A stretch of DNA of 64,000 nucleotides from Larix kaempferi (GCA_027924585.1 BSBM01000461.1:6074501-6138500), one strand, 5' to 3'. Shown: positions 43,554 to 55,859, counted from the stretch's first letter. Notes: a model not told the origin generated them from the letters alone. Made by a program: numbers and translations.

Positions 43554-46330
43554 CTATGGGTTGATCTTTGCAACGAACTCGTTGAATCTTTCCATCAGCT
43601 TTTCAACCGCGATCTTTGTATCTTGTTCAATTTTCCCAACTGTTTCTACCATTTCAAGTGTTATCTCTTGGCCAATCTGGCCTTCCACTTGTTCTTGATT
43701 CTGATTCAATTCCTTTAACTTTTCTTCAATCTCCTGTGAGATCGTTCCGACGTCTTCTAATAATGGCTGCAACTTATCGCCCATTTCTGTTTCCTTCTCC
43801 TGCAATGCTTTAACTTCCTTCTTGAGGTTATTGATTTCCCTGTATTTTAGGAGTTTCTCCCTTGTTGGCAGTGCCTTAACCTCCTCACTCATCTTTTCTA
43901 GTTCTTCTTGTTTTCCCTTCACTTGCTTCTTTACTTGCTGTAATTGTTGATCTTCTTCAAGGGCACTAAATGCCTGCAATGCCGCTTCCAGTAGAATCCG
44001 GCACTTAGTGACTTCGATAGCAATATTCTGCGCTACGGTCTTCACTACTCCCTGTCTTAACTATTGTTCGTCTAGTGGAGTTTGTGGATTGAGCTGTGCT
44101 TTCAGGGAAGCAATTTTAGACTCATGGAGAATCTCCATGTCTTCCTTCTCATTCCTAATACTATTGACCAGATCACCAATCTTTATAATATTCTCTTCTA
44201 GTTCTATTTGTACTTCAAAGTCATCAATGTTTTCTACAATCGCAGTGATCGTTGTCTCCAATCTCAGCCGACGATCATTCTCGTCCTGCAGTAGCATGGT
44301 TCTCTACGAGCTCTCCTTTATTGCGTCTGTGGTTCTTTCATGCATTTCTTTAGCAACTTGCATTTGCAAGTAATGGAGTCCTAGCGATGGTATGCTTGCA
44401 ATATCAAGCTCCACGTGCTCTACATTCTCTGTATTTAGCATTTCTTGATCTTGTAATGCTAACCTGATAGATAGTGGTTGCAAATGGACAATGCGGGACC
44501 GTGCAGGAACTAACATTTGCTGCTGCGAAGTTCCTGCGGACCCTTTTTCAGCTATTGACTCATGGTGTAATGGTAATCTTCTGCTGACTTCATTAAATTT
44601 TTGGGATAAACCTTGCAGTGTAGTGAGGTTCTGATTTAAGCTGTCTTGAATTGCCTTTTCCTTCTTCTCTTTGTTTGTCAAACTTTCCTCCATTTGTTCA
44701 GTTACACTCGCGGCAATCATTAAATAATCATCTTCGCAGAGCACTGTGTTTAATTGGTCTTTGTTTGCTTTCTTCTTTTTCCTTGGTTCCTTGCGTCCTG
44801 AAGGACTTCCAACGTCCTTCCTTTTGGATGACTCTTTATCTTCTACGATGGGACACGGGATAGGGTTATCCTCACCAAAATCACTTTCGATCTCCATGAC
44901 CTCAACTTGGAATTCAGCTGGACATTCCTTGATTAAGTTCTCAATATCTTCCACATACATATTGTAGTTTCTTGGGTACCAATCAACATTCTTCGTCTGC
45001 GCTTTGGGTGAAATGGAGATGCATTTCATAGCAGCATAAAAATTTATAATGCAGATATATTTGCTTGTTATCTTCTTTGGTATGTGAGGTGTGATCATGA
45101 TGGCCCCACGCAGCTGGTCATAATATGTGTAAAAGACCAGCACTGTCTCGTGCTGTCACTCTGGATTCAAGTTCGCCCATAGATTCTGAAATCTAGCGCC
45201 TCTGCAATCCGAAGTGTTTGTGACCACTCCAACATATTGCTTCGGTTCCCTCCACCCCAGGAAGCCGATTAATACAATGAGCCAGGTGAAGTGGAAGTTT
45301 CCACCATTGATTTGTGTCTCATTCAGTTCTTCAAGGAACTCATTTAATAGGAATTGGGACCAGTTGAATTCTTGTCCCTCGACACCTGCAGCTCCAAGTA
45401 GTACTGCAACTGCGTTTACTTATAATGGTCTACGCTTAAGATTTTTCCCACTAACAGATGCGTGACAAACCTTATTGTATCATCCTTTATGTCATCCATC
45501 TGGAAGCATTGCTTCCCTTTGACCACAGATTGTGTTTGCTTCATTAATGCTGCTACCTCTTTATCCTTTGTCTTTTCCTAGAAGAAATTCCTTGGGTCTT
45601 CTCCCCTTTTGCTTAATCATGTTATACGGTGGATTAAGTCAATTTTCAGGTCGATATTTTGGTCTACCCATAAATATCCCTGGTGGATGCGAGCCATAAG
45701 AGTTCGCACCACCGCGTTGAGCTTCGACGATCTGTCGAAATGTGGAAGCCTTAGCAAGTTGAGCAGCCTAAACCTAGATACTCCTGACAACTAGCTTTCG
45801 GGGACCAAGGTGAGGTCACCCTTTGCATTCTTCTTCCAGCACATGTATTTATCGGGCTGGAACTATGGGAACTTTGGTTCAGCTGGATTCTCTTTCTACA
45901 TTGCTAGCAGATCGTAGTCCTCCCATTTTCATTCTGGAATCTTTCCTAACAGATTTTTGTCCACCTCTAGATGCTTCGATATTGGTGAGAGTGGTATCTC
46001 ATATTTTGAACTTTTCAGCAGTCTAATGGTAGGTACGTCCTCTACACGAGGTGAGATGTAGTCTAGAGTCATAGTTAACGGTATTTCTTTATCGGCAAGG
46101 GGTTTTTTTGGCCATACCGAACTTGTTTGCGGTAGTTTTGATATGGGCGCTGCTGGATTTTTCCCTTTGTCTTGCATTGAGGGCCCGTGTCTTGGTGATC
46201 TCCTTGCACCTTGTTCTGATTTCATGATGACTTTTTTGTTTGGGGTTCTCATTAACTCGTCAATACCTCCGTGTTGGAACAACTTCGACCATGAACTCTT
46301 TATCAATACAGAACCTTTGTTTCATTCACC
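43554..46330 (-). pseudogene. Element E accessory ORF downstream of integrase, unknown function
   Basis: A decayed minus-strand frame of about 900 codons lies between the integrase and the 3' LTR. It starts near SSWSKLFQHGGIDELMRT. A conserved-looking block follows (45930-45450) with WEDYDLLAM, KYMCWKKNAKGDLTLVPES, LNAVVRTLMARIHQGYLWVD and LKIDLIHRIT. Next is an acidic stretch ending in a basic patch, GRKEPRKKKKANKDQ (about 44780-44750), a possible nuclear signal. The last 250 residues are Glu/Lys/Gln-rich with heptad-like spacing (LQEKETEMGDKLQPLLEDV), a probable coiled coil. About ten stops and several frame changes occur. I do not recognise a catalytic motif. It is not gag, protease, RT or integrase. 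A structural or targeting role is only a guess. Confidence 0.6.
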
Positions 46331-46903
46331 TCCACACTTAGTCGGCTACCTAGTGGATAAATTATAGTCTAAGGCTCAGGAAACAGTAATTGCAAGAATT
46401 TCTAAGTGCTTTGGTAACGCCCACAGTTCTAAGTGCTGCATTATATATAGCTGCGGCTGATCCATCTCCGCGCCCCTTAACGGTTAAATAAGCATTAAAT
46501 GTAATATCCATTAGCTAAATCCAGTAGATTCTTGGGTCATTTCCATTATTAAGTTGTTTAGAACGACTTCTATTCTTTAAATGCTCGCGCGGTTGGTCGG
46601 AAAGCTATTGTCTAGCAGCTATATTCCCAACTGACACTACAACGGCTATTTTCTGGATTCTTGCATCGAACTACGCAGTAAGTAATTTTTGGTTCTGTGT
46701 AGTTACTTCGTGGCATATAGTTTCTTTTCTTTCCAGATTCTTCTTTTTGAATGTTGAAGCAACGCATTGTTTCTTTCTTTCTTTTTTTAACGTGGTGCGC
46801 TGTATATATATTATCTTTATCAGTCTATGTACAAACTTTTCCACAGTTTCTAGGACCTAATTCCAACTATACTGGGCACTAAGAAGCTTTCCTTTCTTAT
46901 TGA

Positions 46904-47758
46904 TCATTCTGGATGTTGCGAAGCAGGACTATCATGGTAAAGCTTTAGTCTGCTTCCACTTATCAAACTGGGTAGTGTATCACCAGCTAAAGTAGCTAAC
47001 TAAACTATGCCACCGTTAGTAACATCTATTACAGTATATGGTCCAAGCCAATGCATTTTAAATTTTCTAGGAAACTTCACGAATTTACTATCATACAGTA
47101 GGACTAGATCACCTACCTGAAAAGACTTATTCTTGATGTGGCGATCGTGCCATGCTTTTTCTCGATCATTCTACACTTGCTGGTGGAATCCTGCGATGAA
47201 ACGTTCTTCTTCAAATCCAACCAAGTGTGATAGGTTTTATTCTAGTGTTGCACGGCCTGCTGTCCCTGTAAATCCAGCTATTCTCAAGCTGGGTATAATG
47301 TACTCCTTTGGAATTATTGCTTATTTTCCGTAAGCCAATCTGAAAGATGTATTTCTAGTTAATTCCTTGCATGTTGTTCTGTACACCCATAATACAGATG
47401 GAATGCGCAGGTCCCAATCATCGTGGTTTACATTGCATACCTTGGTTAGCGCATTCTCAAGTACTTTATTAAATGCTTCAACAGTGCCATTCGCTTGTGG
47501 GTGATAAGGTGTACTGCACTGATGATGGATGTAGAAATCTTATGTTAAAGCTTCAATAGTTCTGTTTAGAAAATGGGTGCCTTGATCACTCATCAAAATT
47601 TTTGGGCATCCAAATCGTGTAAGGATGTTCTCAAAAATAAATTGCATGGCTGTAGCTACACTACAGTATTTGACTGGTTTTGCTTCTGCCCATCTGGTGA
47701 GGTAGTCAGTTGCTGTAATAATGTACCTCGCACCAGTTCTTTTTCCTGGTGGGTTAAT
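46904..47758 (-). pseudogene. Element E integrase (Tat-like)
   Basis: The minus-strand frame shows the three integrase core positions: TATDYLTRWAEA (first Asp), MSDQGTHFLNRT (second Asp) and [20 protein letters not shown] (Glu). It then has [19 protein letters not shown] and the C-terminal module VGDLVLLYDSKFVKFPRKF and HWLGPYTVIDVTNGG, ending GSRLKLYHDSPASQHPE at a TGA (46904-46906). The catalytic triad is intact, but at least five stops interrupt the frame. The N-terminal zinc-binding domain is absent because the element is cut off at about 47758. Confidence 0.88.
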
Positions 47759-48500
47759 ATATGGGTTGGTACGTGTGAAAATTTAATGCGGTTGGTGCAG
47801 GCCATTAAATGAAACATTAAGCCTGCGTACGACCGGGTTACGTCAAATAATTTTTATTTTTTTTAATAAATGTAACTGTCAAACGCGGAAGGCTTGCGCT
47901 AACGCTTCCGACTCACGCAGGAAGAAAAGCAAAACGATCCTCCGTTGTGGGAGAGTTGTGTGAATAGGTAATATATCGTGGCGGATTTAAAAGAGAGCTT
48001 CTACTTCCATAGGAAAGTTATCCAAATCCTTCCGAAAAACACCAAGGTTTTTCGATGCGGAGACAATGGACGAGTCTTTCCGAAAGGAAAAGTTGCTGCA
48101 CTTTCGGCGCTTGTGAAAGAGTTAGACGAAAGCTTTCCCTGCAGCAGAAGGTCTTGACAAGTTGGTTCCGCCATGGGCAAGTTTGGTTTAAGCATTCCGT
48201 CCCGCAGAAGACTTAAGTTAAATTTTCCACTTCGGAAGACTTGGTTTTTTTCTTTCGCGGTTTCGGAAGACTTGGGTCAACTCTTCCGCTATTTCGGCAA
48301 AGTTAGCTCAAAGTTTCCGCCATTACGGGCCAAAAGGCTGAGTTTGTTTGGTCAAAAGACATCACTCAAAAAGTTCTAAGGCAAGTTTACGATTGAGGAA
48401 CTTCTTAACAGGATGCTAAAATGTTTCGAAACTTTCTAAGGCAAACATACCCAAGAAAAAGAGGAGGGGCCCCAATTATTTTTTCAAAAATAAAATGGGG
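47759..48500. other. Unassigned GC-richer block with CTTCCG/CGGAAG motifs
   Basis: The sequence changes character at the break in element E. CTTCCG, TTCCGAAA and TTTCGGAAGACTTGG recur many times in both orientations from 47888 to 48320, without a strict period. No protein motif or LTR boundary was recognised. It may be the end of another element inserted at, or replacing, E's upstream half. Confidence 0.45.
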
Positions 48501-49584
48501 GGGTTGTACCAGCAACAAATGGCAATTCGCTGGTGAACACGGATCTCTGAAATAGACTCATCTAAAGTCGGAAAATTCTCAAAGTGTTGATTACATGTGA
48601 AAACCGGAGGCCTCCATAGTTCAGTTTTGAAGGATGCATTGATAGCTCTTTCCTTGTTGGTGATAAGGGGAAAGGGTAACTTTTGACTCAGCTTTCTTTA
48701 AAACTCTCTTAGGGCCGAACTGGGAGTTTTTTAGAAAAGGTAGTCTTTCAGAAGTTCCAAAGGTATAGGACTCCACTGGATTGTGCCAAGATCTCACAGG
48801 GACATTCATTTGTTCCTCATTCCCATGCTCTCACATCATTTTGGATGTTTCTTTAATTTCAGGCTTTAGCCATTTTGAGTCTTCCAGAAATACATGTCTT
48901 CTGCTTTAGAGATTTAGATAAAATTTCTTCAATCCATAACGTTCTTTTGTGTGAATAGAAGATAAGATTTCATGATTCACGGATGGAGAAGAACTTTGCT
49001 GGGTTGGTTGATTAGACAACTTCCTTCGGCTTTTTCGAGCTTACTGTTAATTTCTCAACCATGCTTTAATTGAGGGGATAATTTCTGGAAACCAGACTCT
49101 TTGATATGTGCCTTTGGGATTTACTTGGAGCATGGGATAATTTTAAATACCATATACCTATGAGACATGCTTCCTCTCCATGGGTCTAGCCATAGTCAAC
49201 TTCTTAAGACAGTTATTATTATTGGGGTGAGTAGACCCTGAGATAGTTAAAAGGAAATGTTGGGTCTTAGTTATTTGATTAGGGTTACTTCGACCAATCA
49301 GGAAGGAGAACTAATGCATTCCAGGATACTAAGCATTGAAGGTGGGGTTTCGAATATGCATTCCACTTATTTGTGAGCTTCTGATGATGTCTGAGTTCTC
49401 TAGAGTCTTATTCATCTAGCTACACCATGATTGAAGTCTTGGCTTTATTAAAAGCGAAATGATCAAAGAATAAAATGACTAGCAGCTGAAGGCAACTTAA
49501 AGAAATCTAAAACAAAGCAAAAGCAACAAAGACAAACCAAAAGAAAGAAAGTGTGCTTTATTTATATACAAAACCTGCAGAGGT
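48501..49584 (-). other. Region downstream of element F integrase
   Basis: This should contain F's 3' UTR and 3' LTR, but no copy of the 269-bp palindromic LTR was found. A minus-strand frame with fragments such as NPKGTYQRVWFPEIIPSI (near 49110) and EHGNEEQMNVPVRSWHN (near 48810) runs through with several stops. It may be a decayed extra ORF or chance. Confidence 0.4.
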
Positions 49585-50571
49585 TTATGCAAAGTACTGC
49601 TTTAAAGCAATGCCATTGAGAGGAATGTTTAGTCCCTCTCCTTGTAGATCTTTCACTTTATAGGTTGATGGGCCCAGCTTCTCAGAAATTTGATAAGGAC
49701 TGAGCCATAGGTGTTGAAATTTTGTGTGCATTCCCTTACCATCGTGTTGGTGATCCCACTTGAGGACTAAGTCCCCTACATCGAAAGTTCTCTTCCCGGA
49801 TTTTCTCTTATCAAACCATCGCTTGACAATGTCTTGGTGATGATGAAAACGTTCTTTGACACTTTCTCTTGACTCTTCCAGTTTTATCAGAGTATCAATT
49901 CTAGACTGTAACGCTTGACTACTGGTCCCTCGAGAGGATTGGGATAACTTCAAGGAGGGGAGTAATACGTTCGGTGCGAGAATGGCTTCTTTTCCATAGA
50001 CCAAGTTGAAGGGAGAGGCTCCTAAGGCATCTTTAGGTGTTACCCTGTCAGCCCATAGAGCATTAGGGAGGGCTATGTGCCAGCTCCTTTGATTTTCAAT
50101 CACAGTCTTTTTCAAGATACGGATGAGGTTTTTATTGGTTGATTCGGCTAAACCGTTTCCCTGAGGGTAGTAATTGGCTGAATAATGTAATTTGATTCCC
50201 CTTTCAAAAGTGAATTCATTAATCTTTATTGATGAAAAATAAGGTGCATTATCAAAAACCAAGGAAATTGGAACCCCAAAGCTGGTTATGATATTCTCCT
50301 CCAAGAAGTTGATGACCATGTCTTCATTAGCTTTCTTTAGGGGAACAACTTCCACCCATCTCGTGAAATAATCTGTAGCGGTCAGAATGTACTGATGCTG
50401 CAGTGAAGAGTTGGGATTTATTTCCCCAATTATGTCTATGCCCCACTGTTCGAATGGTTCAGTAATGATGATTGGTTGCAGAGGCGCTGCTGCTTTGGGT
50501 AGCTTTCCAGTGCTCCTTTGGCATACATCACAATTTCTTGCATAGGCATGGGCATCTTTGAAGAGAGTAGG
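49585..50571 (-). pseudogene. Element F integrase (Tat-like)
   Basis: The frame begins with the zinc-binding segment GGHYLGDTTAHKIL and DAHAYARNCDVCQR. Core motifs follow: GIDIIGEINPNSS and TATDYFTRWVEVVPL (Asp), LVFDNAPYFSSIKI (Asp) and YYPQGNGLAESTNKNLIRI (Glu). The C-terminal half has WADRVTPKDALGASPFNLVY and the module FDVGDLVLKWDHQHDGKG, FQHLWLSPYQISEKLG. From 50355 to 49585 it is open for 256 codons, and one stop lies upstream near 50572. All three acidic residues and the HHCC ligands are present. This is the best-preserved integrase in the window. It follows RNase H in the same frame. Confidence 0.92.
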
Positions 50572-52690
50572 TCAATAATATCCTACTCTGAGGATTTTGT
50601 GGGCTGTAGTATCCCCTAAATAATGTCCTCCAACAGGTCCGTCATGTAGTTCTTTGACCACGTTAATATCATCTTCCTTTTCTAAACATCTGAGATAAAT
50701 GCCATCATAATTCTTCCTAAAGAGTACTCCTTCAATGATCTGATAAGCTGCTGATTTAAGACAGAGAGCTCTCCTTTGATTCAGACTCCAATGCTCTCGC
50801 AAGTAGCCTGACTGTAAGTAATGTACGAGGTCTCTGTACCAAGGCTCTGGAGCTGTGAAGATTGAACATACATCTACCATATTCAACTCGGCTTCATTCC
50901 TCCAATCTAGCTCTTTGTCAGTTTGGCTTTGAGTGAGCAACTTACGCAGGCCTTGACCTTTAATAATACTAGCTGGCTTGAATTCTAAGTCATATTCCTG
51001 GAGGGCAGTGACCCAATTCCCTCTTCTTTCTCCCAATTCCTTTTGAACAAAAAGAGTTCTGACAGCGGATTGAGGAACTATGACTCTCGTCTTGTTTTTT
51101 AGAATATATGGCCTAAACTGTTTTACTACTTTGAAGACTGCATATGCTTGTTTGTCTACCATGGGATAGTTTAGCTCAACACCTTGTAGACCAGTGCTCA
51201 TGAAAGAGATTAGATATTCATCTCCCATTTCTGTCTTTTGAGTTAGGACAGCTACAAGAGAATCATCAGAGGAAAACGTGTACATTATAAAATCTTTGTC
51301 AAAGTCCGGGCTTCTTAAAGAAGGTTCCTTGCCTATTGCTGCTTTGATCTCTTTGAATGCAGCCTTCTCCAAATCTATCCACTTAAATTGTACATTTTGC
51401 TTAACCATTTGTTGTAAAGGTTTGACGATCTGGGCGAAATCTGGCACAAATCTTCGGATGAAATTTATGGTTCCCATAAAAGATTGCATATATTTCTTGC
51501 TGTGAGGCAAGGGAGTTTTATGGATAACTTGAATTCTTTCTTGATCTATCAAGATTCTTTCTTTCGAGATGATGTGACCGAGGAGTTTTCCTTCAAGGAC
51601 AACAAAAATTATTTTCTTAGGATTTAGCGAAATACCGTACTTCCTACAGCGGTCAAAGATTTACTTCAGGTGAGAAACGTGGTATTCTTCTTTTTTTGAA
51701 AGGACTGTTACATCATCTAGATATACTACTACACATTTACTTCCCAGTCCTTGGAAATCAATGTCCATGGCTCTCTAGAAAGTAGCTTCGGCATTAATTA
51801 AGCCAAAGGGCATTCTCTGATATGCGAAATTTCCCCACTTTGTGCGAAAAGTGGTTTTGAGTGGGCCTTCCTCTGCTACTAGCACTTGGTTGTAACCAGA
51901 AAAACCGTCTAGTAGGGAAAAAAGCTCGGATCCTGACACCATCTGCAATATTTGTTCCATTGGAGGCGCCAGATAGTTGTCTTTATCAGAAGCTCTGTTT
52001 AAGTTCTGGAAATCTACGCACAGCCTGATCTCTCCTGATTTCTTCGTCACAGGGACTAAATTAGCTACCCATTCCGAATGTCGAACTTTAAAAATGATTT
52101 TGGCATCCAACAACTTTTTTAATTCTTTCTGGATTAGAGACTCAAGCATTGGATGCATTCTCCTTAGCTGTTGCTGAAAAGGTTTGACCCCCTCCTTCAT
52201 AGGTATTACGTGTTGAATGATACGGGTGTCACATGTCTTCAGATCATCATAGGTCCAAGCGAACACATCTTTGTATTGCTTGAAAAGTTTAATGAATCTG
52301 CTTCTTTCTGCCGGAGTACAACACTTTCCTAAATTGACATACTTTGGTTCAACTTCTATGCCCAAATTGATCAGTTCATATTGCAGGGTCGAACTATGGG
52401 TCTTGGCATTTGTCGATCTTCTGAATTTGTTTTGCAAATCGAAGAGGGCTTCTAATGTTCTCACACATTTGGGCATAACATTTCCTTTAACTGTATCTTT
52501 ATTTTGTAGACTTGAGTCATGCTCTTCTTCTTCTATGATGGCTTCTTGAAAAGCATCTTCATTGGTTAGGAAACTGATGATCTGTTCATCATCATCAAAT
52601 ACCCTGAAATTTGTGATATTGTCTAGCACTGAAGGCCTGAAAATAAATTCAATAGAACATTTATTGTTAGTGGGTACTAATCTGGAAGCA
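50572..52690 (-). pseudogene. Element F reverse transcriptase and native RNase H
   Basis: Pre-RT segment: FIKLFKQYKDVFAWTYDDLK. Reverse transcriptase: CVDFQNLNRASDKDNYLAPP, YQRMPFGLINAEATF and the intact catalytic CVVVYLDDVTVLSKK near 51720. The RNase H after it (51552-50900) is degenerate at its expected acidic sites: MYTFSSDDSLVAVL, NYPMVDKQAYAVFKVV (Glu position not Glu) and VIVPQSAVRTLF (no Asp). Loss of activity in the native RNase H is known for Tat elements, which carry a second, acquired RNase H. Stops near 51775 and 51660 split RT from RNase H, but the frame is the same throughout. Confidence 0.92.
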
Positions 52691-53070
52691 GACGTAGCTA
52701 ACAGATCAGCTGCAGCATTCTGTAATCTTGGGATAGAATTAATGTTAAAAGCATCAAAATACAATATTAAATTCCAATTTCTGCTTGATAACCCTTTAAA
52801 TGCGGTGAAATACAATGAATCGTATTTCTTATTTTCCTAACAACAATTTCAAAATCACCAAAGACTTTCAAAAACTTAACATTAAGACCAATGGCTTTCT
52901 TCAAATCTTGAATGAGAGCTTTGTATTATGCGGTATTATTAGTACATTCAAACTCTAACCTACATGACAAAAAAGTTTATTTCTATCAGGATCTATTAAA
53001 GTACAACCAGCTCCGGATCCTTCCTGTGTCTTGGAGCCATCAAAGTAAAGCGTCCAAAAGACATGTTCTT
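52691..53070 (-). pseudogene. Element F second RNase H (archaeal/plant-like type), upstream of RT
   Basis: Minus-strand segments in order: LYFDGSKTQEGSGAGCTLID (first catalytic Asp, 53041), RLEFECTNNTA then a stop where Glu is expected and YKALIQDL (52930-52900), FLKVFGDFEIVVRKI (Asp, 52856) and PRLQNAAADLLATSASRL (final Asp region, about 52700). These are the signatures of the extra RNase H found in Tat-lineage elements. The domain is spread over three frames, so it is broken by two indels and by the stop at the Glu codon. It lies between the protease and the reverse transcriptase, not between RNase H and integrase. Confidence 0.8.
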
Positions 53071-53194
53071 TTCCAATGAAGTTAGTTTGATTATTGTCTA
53101 AGTTAGTTGCTAAATATACTATGTTACAGTCAATATCATCAGCCTGCGAAAACTGAAGGAGATCAGGCTATCTATGTGAAATATGGCTAACTTC

Positions 53195-53683
53195 TTATGA
53201 TTTATAGTTTCCAGGTTCGATTTCCAAGAAGTAATTTCCTAAAACTGACGGTGAAAAGGCCACTACTTCATTCTTTCCATCTAGCTGAGTAAAATTTTGT
53301 TTCATATGTGGCTCCCTCAATATCTTAATCAGATTTTGACGATTATGATGGGGCAGCCACAGATGAGACCAATTTGTTGCAAAATAGCCATTAAGTTTCG
53401 CAGACCAGTCCCTACTCAAAATTAGACTGTATTCCTTGGGAATATCGACCACCATTATATCAATACATTGACATACTCTGGGATCAGATGACAATCTAAT
53501 GAGTACATCTTTCATCTCCCCAATAACCTTAACAACAGTCCTATCTAATTGTATGATTTGAGACGGGCATGGGATAGGCTGTCCATTAATTTTCTTGCAA
53601 ATTGATAAAGGCATGACATTCAAACTAGCTCCCCAGTCTACCAAATAGTTGTGGACATTATGATTAAATATTTCAAAGGTCAA
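53195..53683 (-). pseudogene. Element F aspartic protease
   Basis: A 162-codon minus-strand frame has YLVDWGASLNVMPLSIC, the retropepsin active site with Trp in place of the usual Ser/Thr in D-S-G-A. It is followed by VIGEMKDVLIRL and YSLILSRDWSAKLNGY (I-L-G-R-D-W-type motif). It is in frame with the end of gag (53998-53729). A stop lies near 53728, and the frame shifts before the second RNase H. The enzyme would process the gag-pol polyprotein, but the substitution at the active site suggests decay. Confidence 0.85.
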
Positions 53684-54085
53684 TAGAAAGGGAAGAGTAT
53701 GAGATTTTGATTTTCCGCCAATACTTGCTTAATTAATTTCTGGGTTTTCCTCAGTGTTTTCGACTGTGACAGCTATTTGCGGATCTAGTGCTTCCATCAG
53801 TTTCTTCCTCTGTTGTGGTAAACTACACATATAAAAAATGGAGACGTTTGCTTCTGTTTTTTTAATATCCTCGATTATATCATAGCTCATGTCACAACCC
53901 TTCGACACCTCTAATTGGTTTTCTATTTTTTTCAAAGGAGCTAGTGGTTGTTTATTCATTTCAGAGTTAGGTACTTTTGTCACTGCAGGAGCAGCCACCG
54001 TGCTCGTTTTGGGTTGGGGAGGTATTATAGTTATGTGCCTCCTTGGTATTTGGTTAGACCTTGTCTTAGGTAGTTCTATTGCTCA

Positions 54086-54090
54086 TTTGG
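54086..54090. repeat. Left target-site duplication of solo LTR G (TTTGG)
   Basis: TTTGG precedes TGTAATGTCCCC at 54091 and recurs at 55860-55864 after ATATTGCA. Confidence 0.85.
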
Positions 54091-55859
54091 TGTAATGTCC
54101 CCATTCAAATAAATGCATAGTAAGACAATCCCATCAATCCTACTAGTTTCCTAGGTTGGATGGGCACATGTGGGATGGTAATAAGGAAACTAATAAATGA
54201 TATTTAGACATTAGAAGGGTTCAAGAATTTAATAAATATGATGAATAAATAAATTCAAGAGAAATTCTAGGTGGCAAGTGGTTTTGGAGACATATGGAGG
54301 TGGTGGGACCCAAACTAGCTTGATTTTTCAATGACACATGGCAGCTCTCTCTTGCCAATTCGAATTCATGGGAAGGTGAACAATCTTGGGTGAGTTGGTA
54401 AGTCATAACACATGGCATTGAGCATATTAGGTCGAAATGGGAAGGAATAGTAACCTCCATGGGAGAGGAAGAGTCAAATTGGATACTAGTGGACACATGG
54501 GCTAGATTCCCTAGTTTTATGACAACAATAATGAAGCATCTATGACATTTTATGATAAAATTCAGACCTGAATTCTTACACCTGACCATTATGACATGTC
54601 AGCCCCAAAAATAGTCTCAAGAAGGCGCTCATGGAGTTGGAGGAATCTAAAAAGACTCAAATTCGAATTTGGGAGAAGATGGAAGGTTGGAACTAGGAGA
54701 CAAGTGGCAAATGAGGAATATTTTCTAAATGGAAAATTATTGAATCTATTGAGAGGATTTCGACCCCTTGAAGGCTAATGTTGGTTATAAAATGTAGAAA
54801 TCAAGTATGAGAATGGCTTTTGATGATTTGAGAAAAATTGCATTTGTGAAGAGAGAGCTAGTGGATGACTAGTTTCTTGCCTTAGCCAATTTCGAGGGTG
54901 AAAGATTCCCATCCAAGTTGGCGTTTGGAGAGGCCACTCAGGTATTTCATGGTGCTTTAATGGAGTTTGTATTTTCAGGTAGCAGATACAGGAAGTTTCA
55001 TGGTTCGGTTTAGTGCAGCACTTTCTCTCCACCGTTTCCAGTTTTGAAGGCATATTCGTGCTCCTTGAGGGAGGGCGTTTTTGGTGAGCACTTGTGCTTC
55101 TTGAGAGAGATTATCATTACATATTTATGATTGTAATAGCTTCATATGCTCTTTTATTCATATTCAGAAAGTATCAGGTCGAAATACCCACTGGTTGTAT
55201 GCAAAACTATTGATTAATGAGCAAACAATGTCCATTTCCCCAATGCATTGATGTATGACACTATAATGTTGATTATTTCGAATGGATGGATGATTGTCTG
55301 ATATATTTGTGATAAATATACTGCCATGGATTTCTTATACAATTTTAATGTACTGTACTTGAGCATTTGAAGCATTTTTACTCAGTTTAGTTGTATTGGG
55401 AGGTGAAATAGTGCCATTTCCCCAAGGGTCGAATTGGGGGTTTTTGCTGCTGAATGTGAGAGAGTTAGAATAGTATTAAAATTAAATTAATGGTGCATAT
55501 GAGACCTTAATAACATACTTAACACATTATATAGCTCTGTTCATAAATTTGTGGGAGTTTGGAGGCATTTGGAAGGCCATTTGCAGTGTTACCCGAGGGG
55601 GATTTGATGCACAAATTACTAGTCAAAATTACATATATTGATCAGAATACAAATCAAGTTTGCAGCAGTATTTGGAGGGCCATAAAACATCCCTGAACCT
55701 TATATTCAAGTCTAAATACCATTCATACACTCCTACAGAATATTTGGGAGCATTTGCGTTGATTTGGAGGTCAAAACAGTAAAACTAGTCAAAGGTCGAA
55801 ATTGGGAAAAAAAGTGGAAAATTGGGCATTTTAATAAAATTTGAAAAAGGGATATTGCA
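54091..55859 (-). mobile_element. Solo LTR G inserted in element F gag (1769 bp)
   Basis: The ends are TG...CA (TGTAATGTCCCC...GGGATATTGCA) with a 5-bp duplication TTTGG. On the minus strand it begins TGCAATATCCC and ends GGGGACATTACA, close to the TGTAATATCCC...GATGTTACA pattern of element C, so the minus orientation is more likely. It contains no gag or pol motif, primer site or polypurine tract. Small frames in it (for example 54775-55053) are not genes. Confidence 0.82.

Larger units (their letters stand above)
42090..47758 (-). mobile_element. Element E: minus-strand Tat-like element with post-integrase ORF, truncated
   Basis: The minus-strand order is integrase (47758-46904), a long decayed ORF (about 46330-43554) and the 3' LTR (43498-42090). 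Everything upstream of the integrase core is missing: homology stops near 47758, just before the first catalytic Asp. The integrase tail HWLGPYTVIDVTNGG is characteristic of Tat/Ogre-type elements. The element cut into D's gag. Confidence 0.8.

Noticed and set aside
43304-45465. Plus-strand frames opposite element E's accessory ORF
   Set aside because: Their composition is that of an antisense shadow of a Glu/Lys-rich coiled-coil frame.
48620-49584. A second accessory ORF downstream of element F's integrase
   Set aside because: The conceptual frame has stops about as often as chance would give in its first half and only scattered plausible peptides. It is described as a region and not called a gene.
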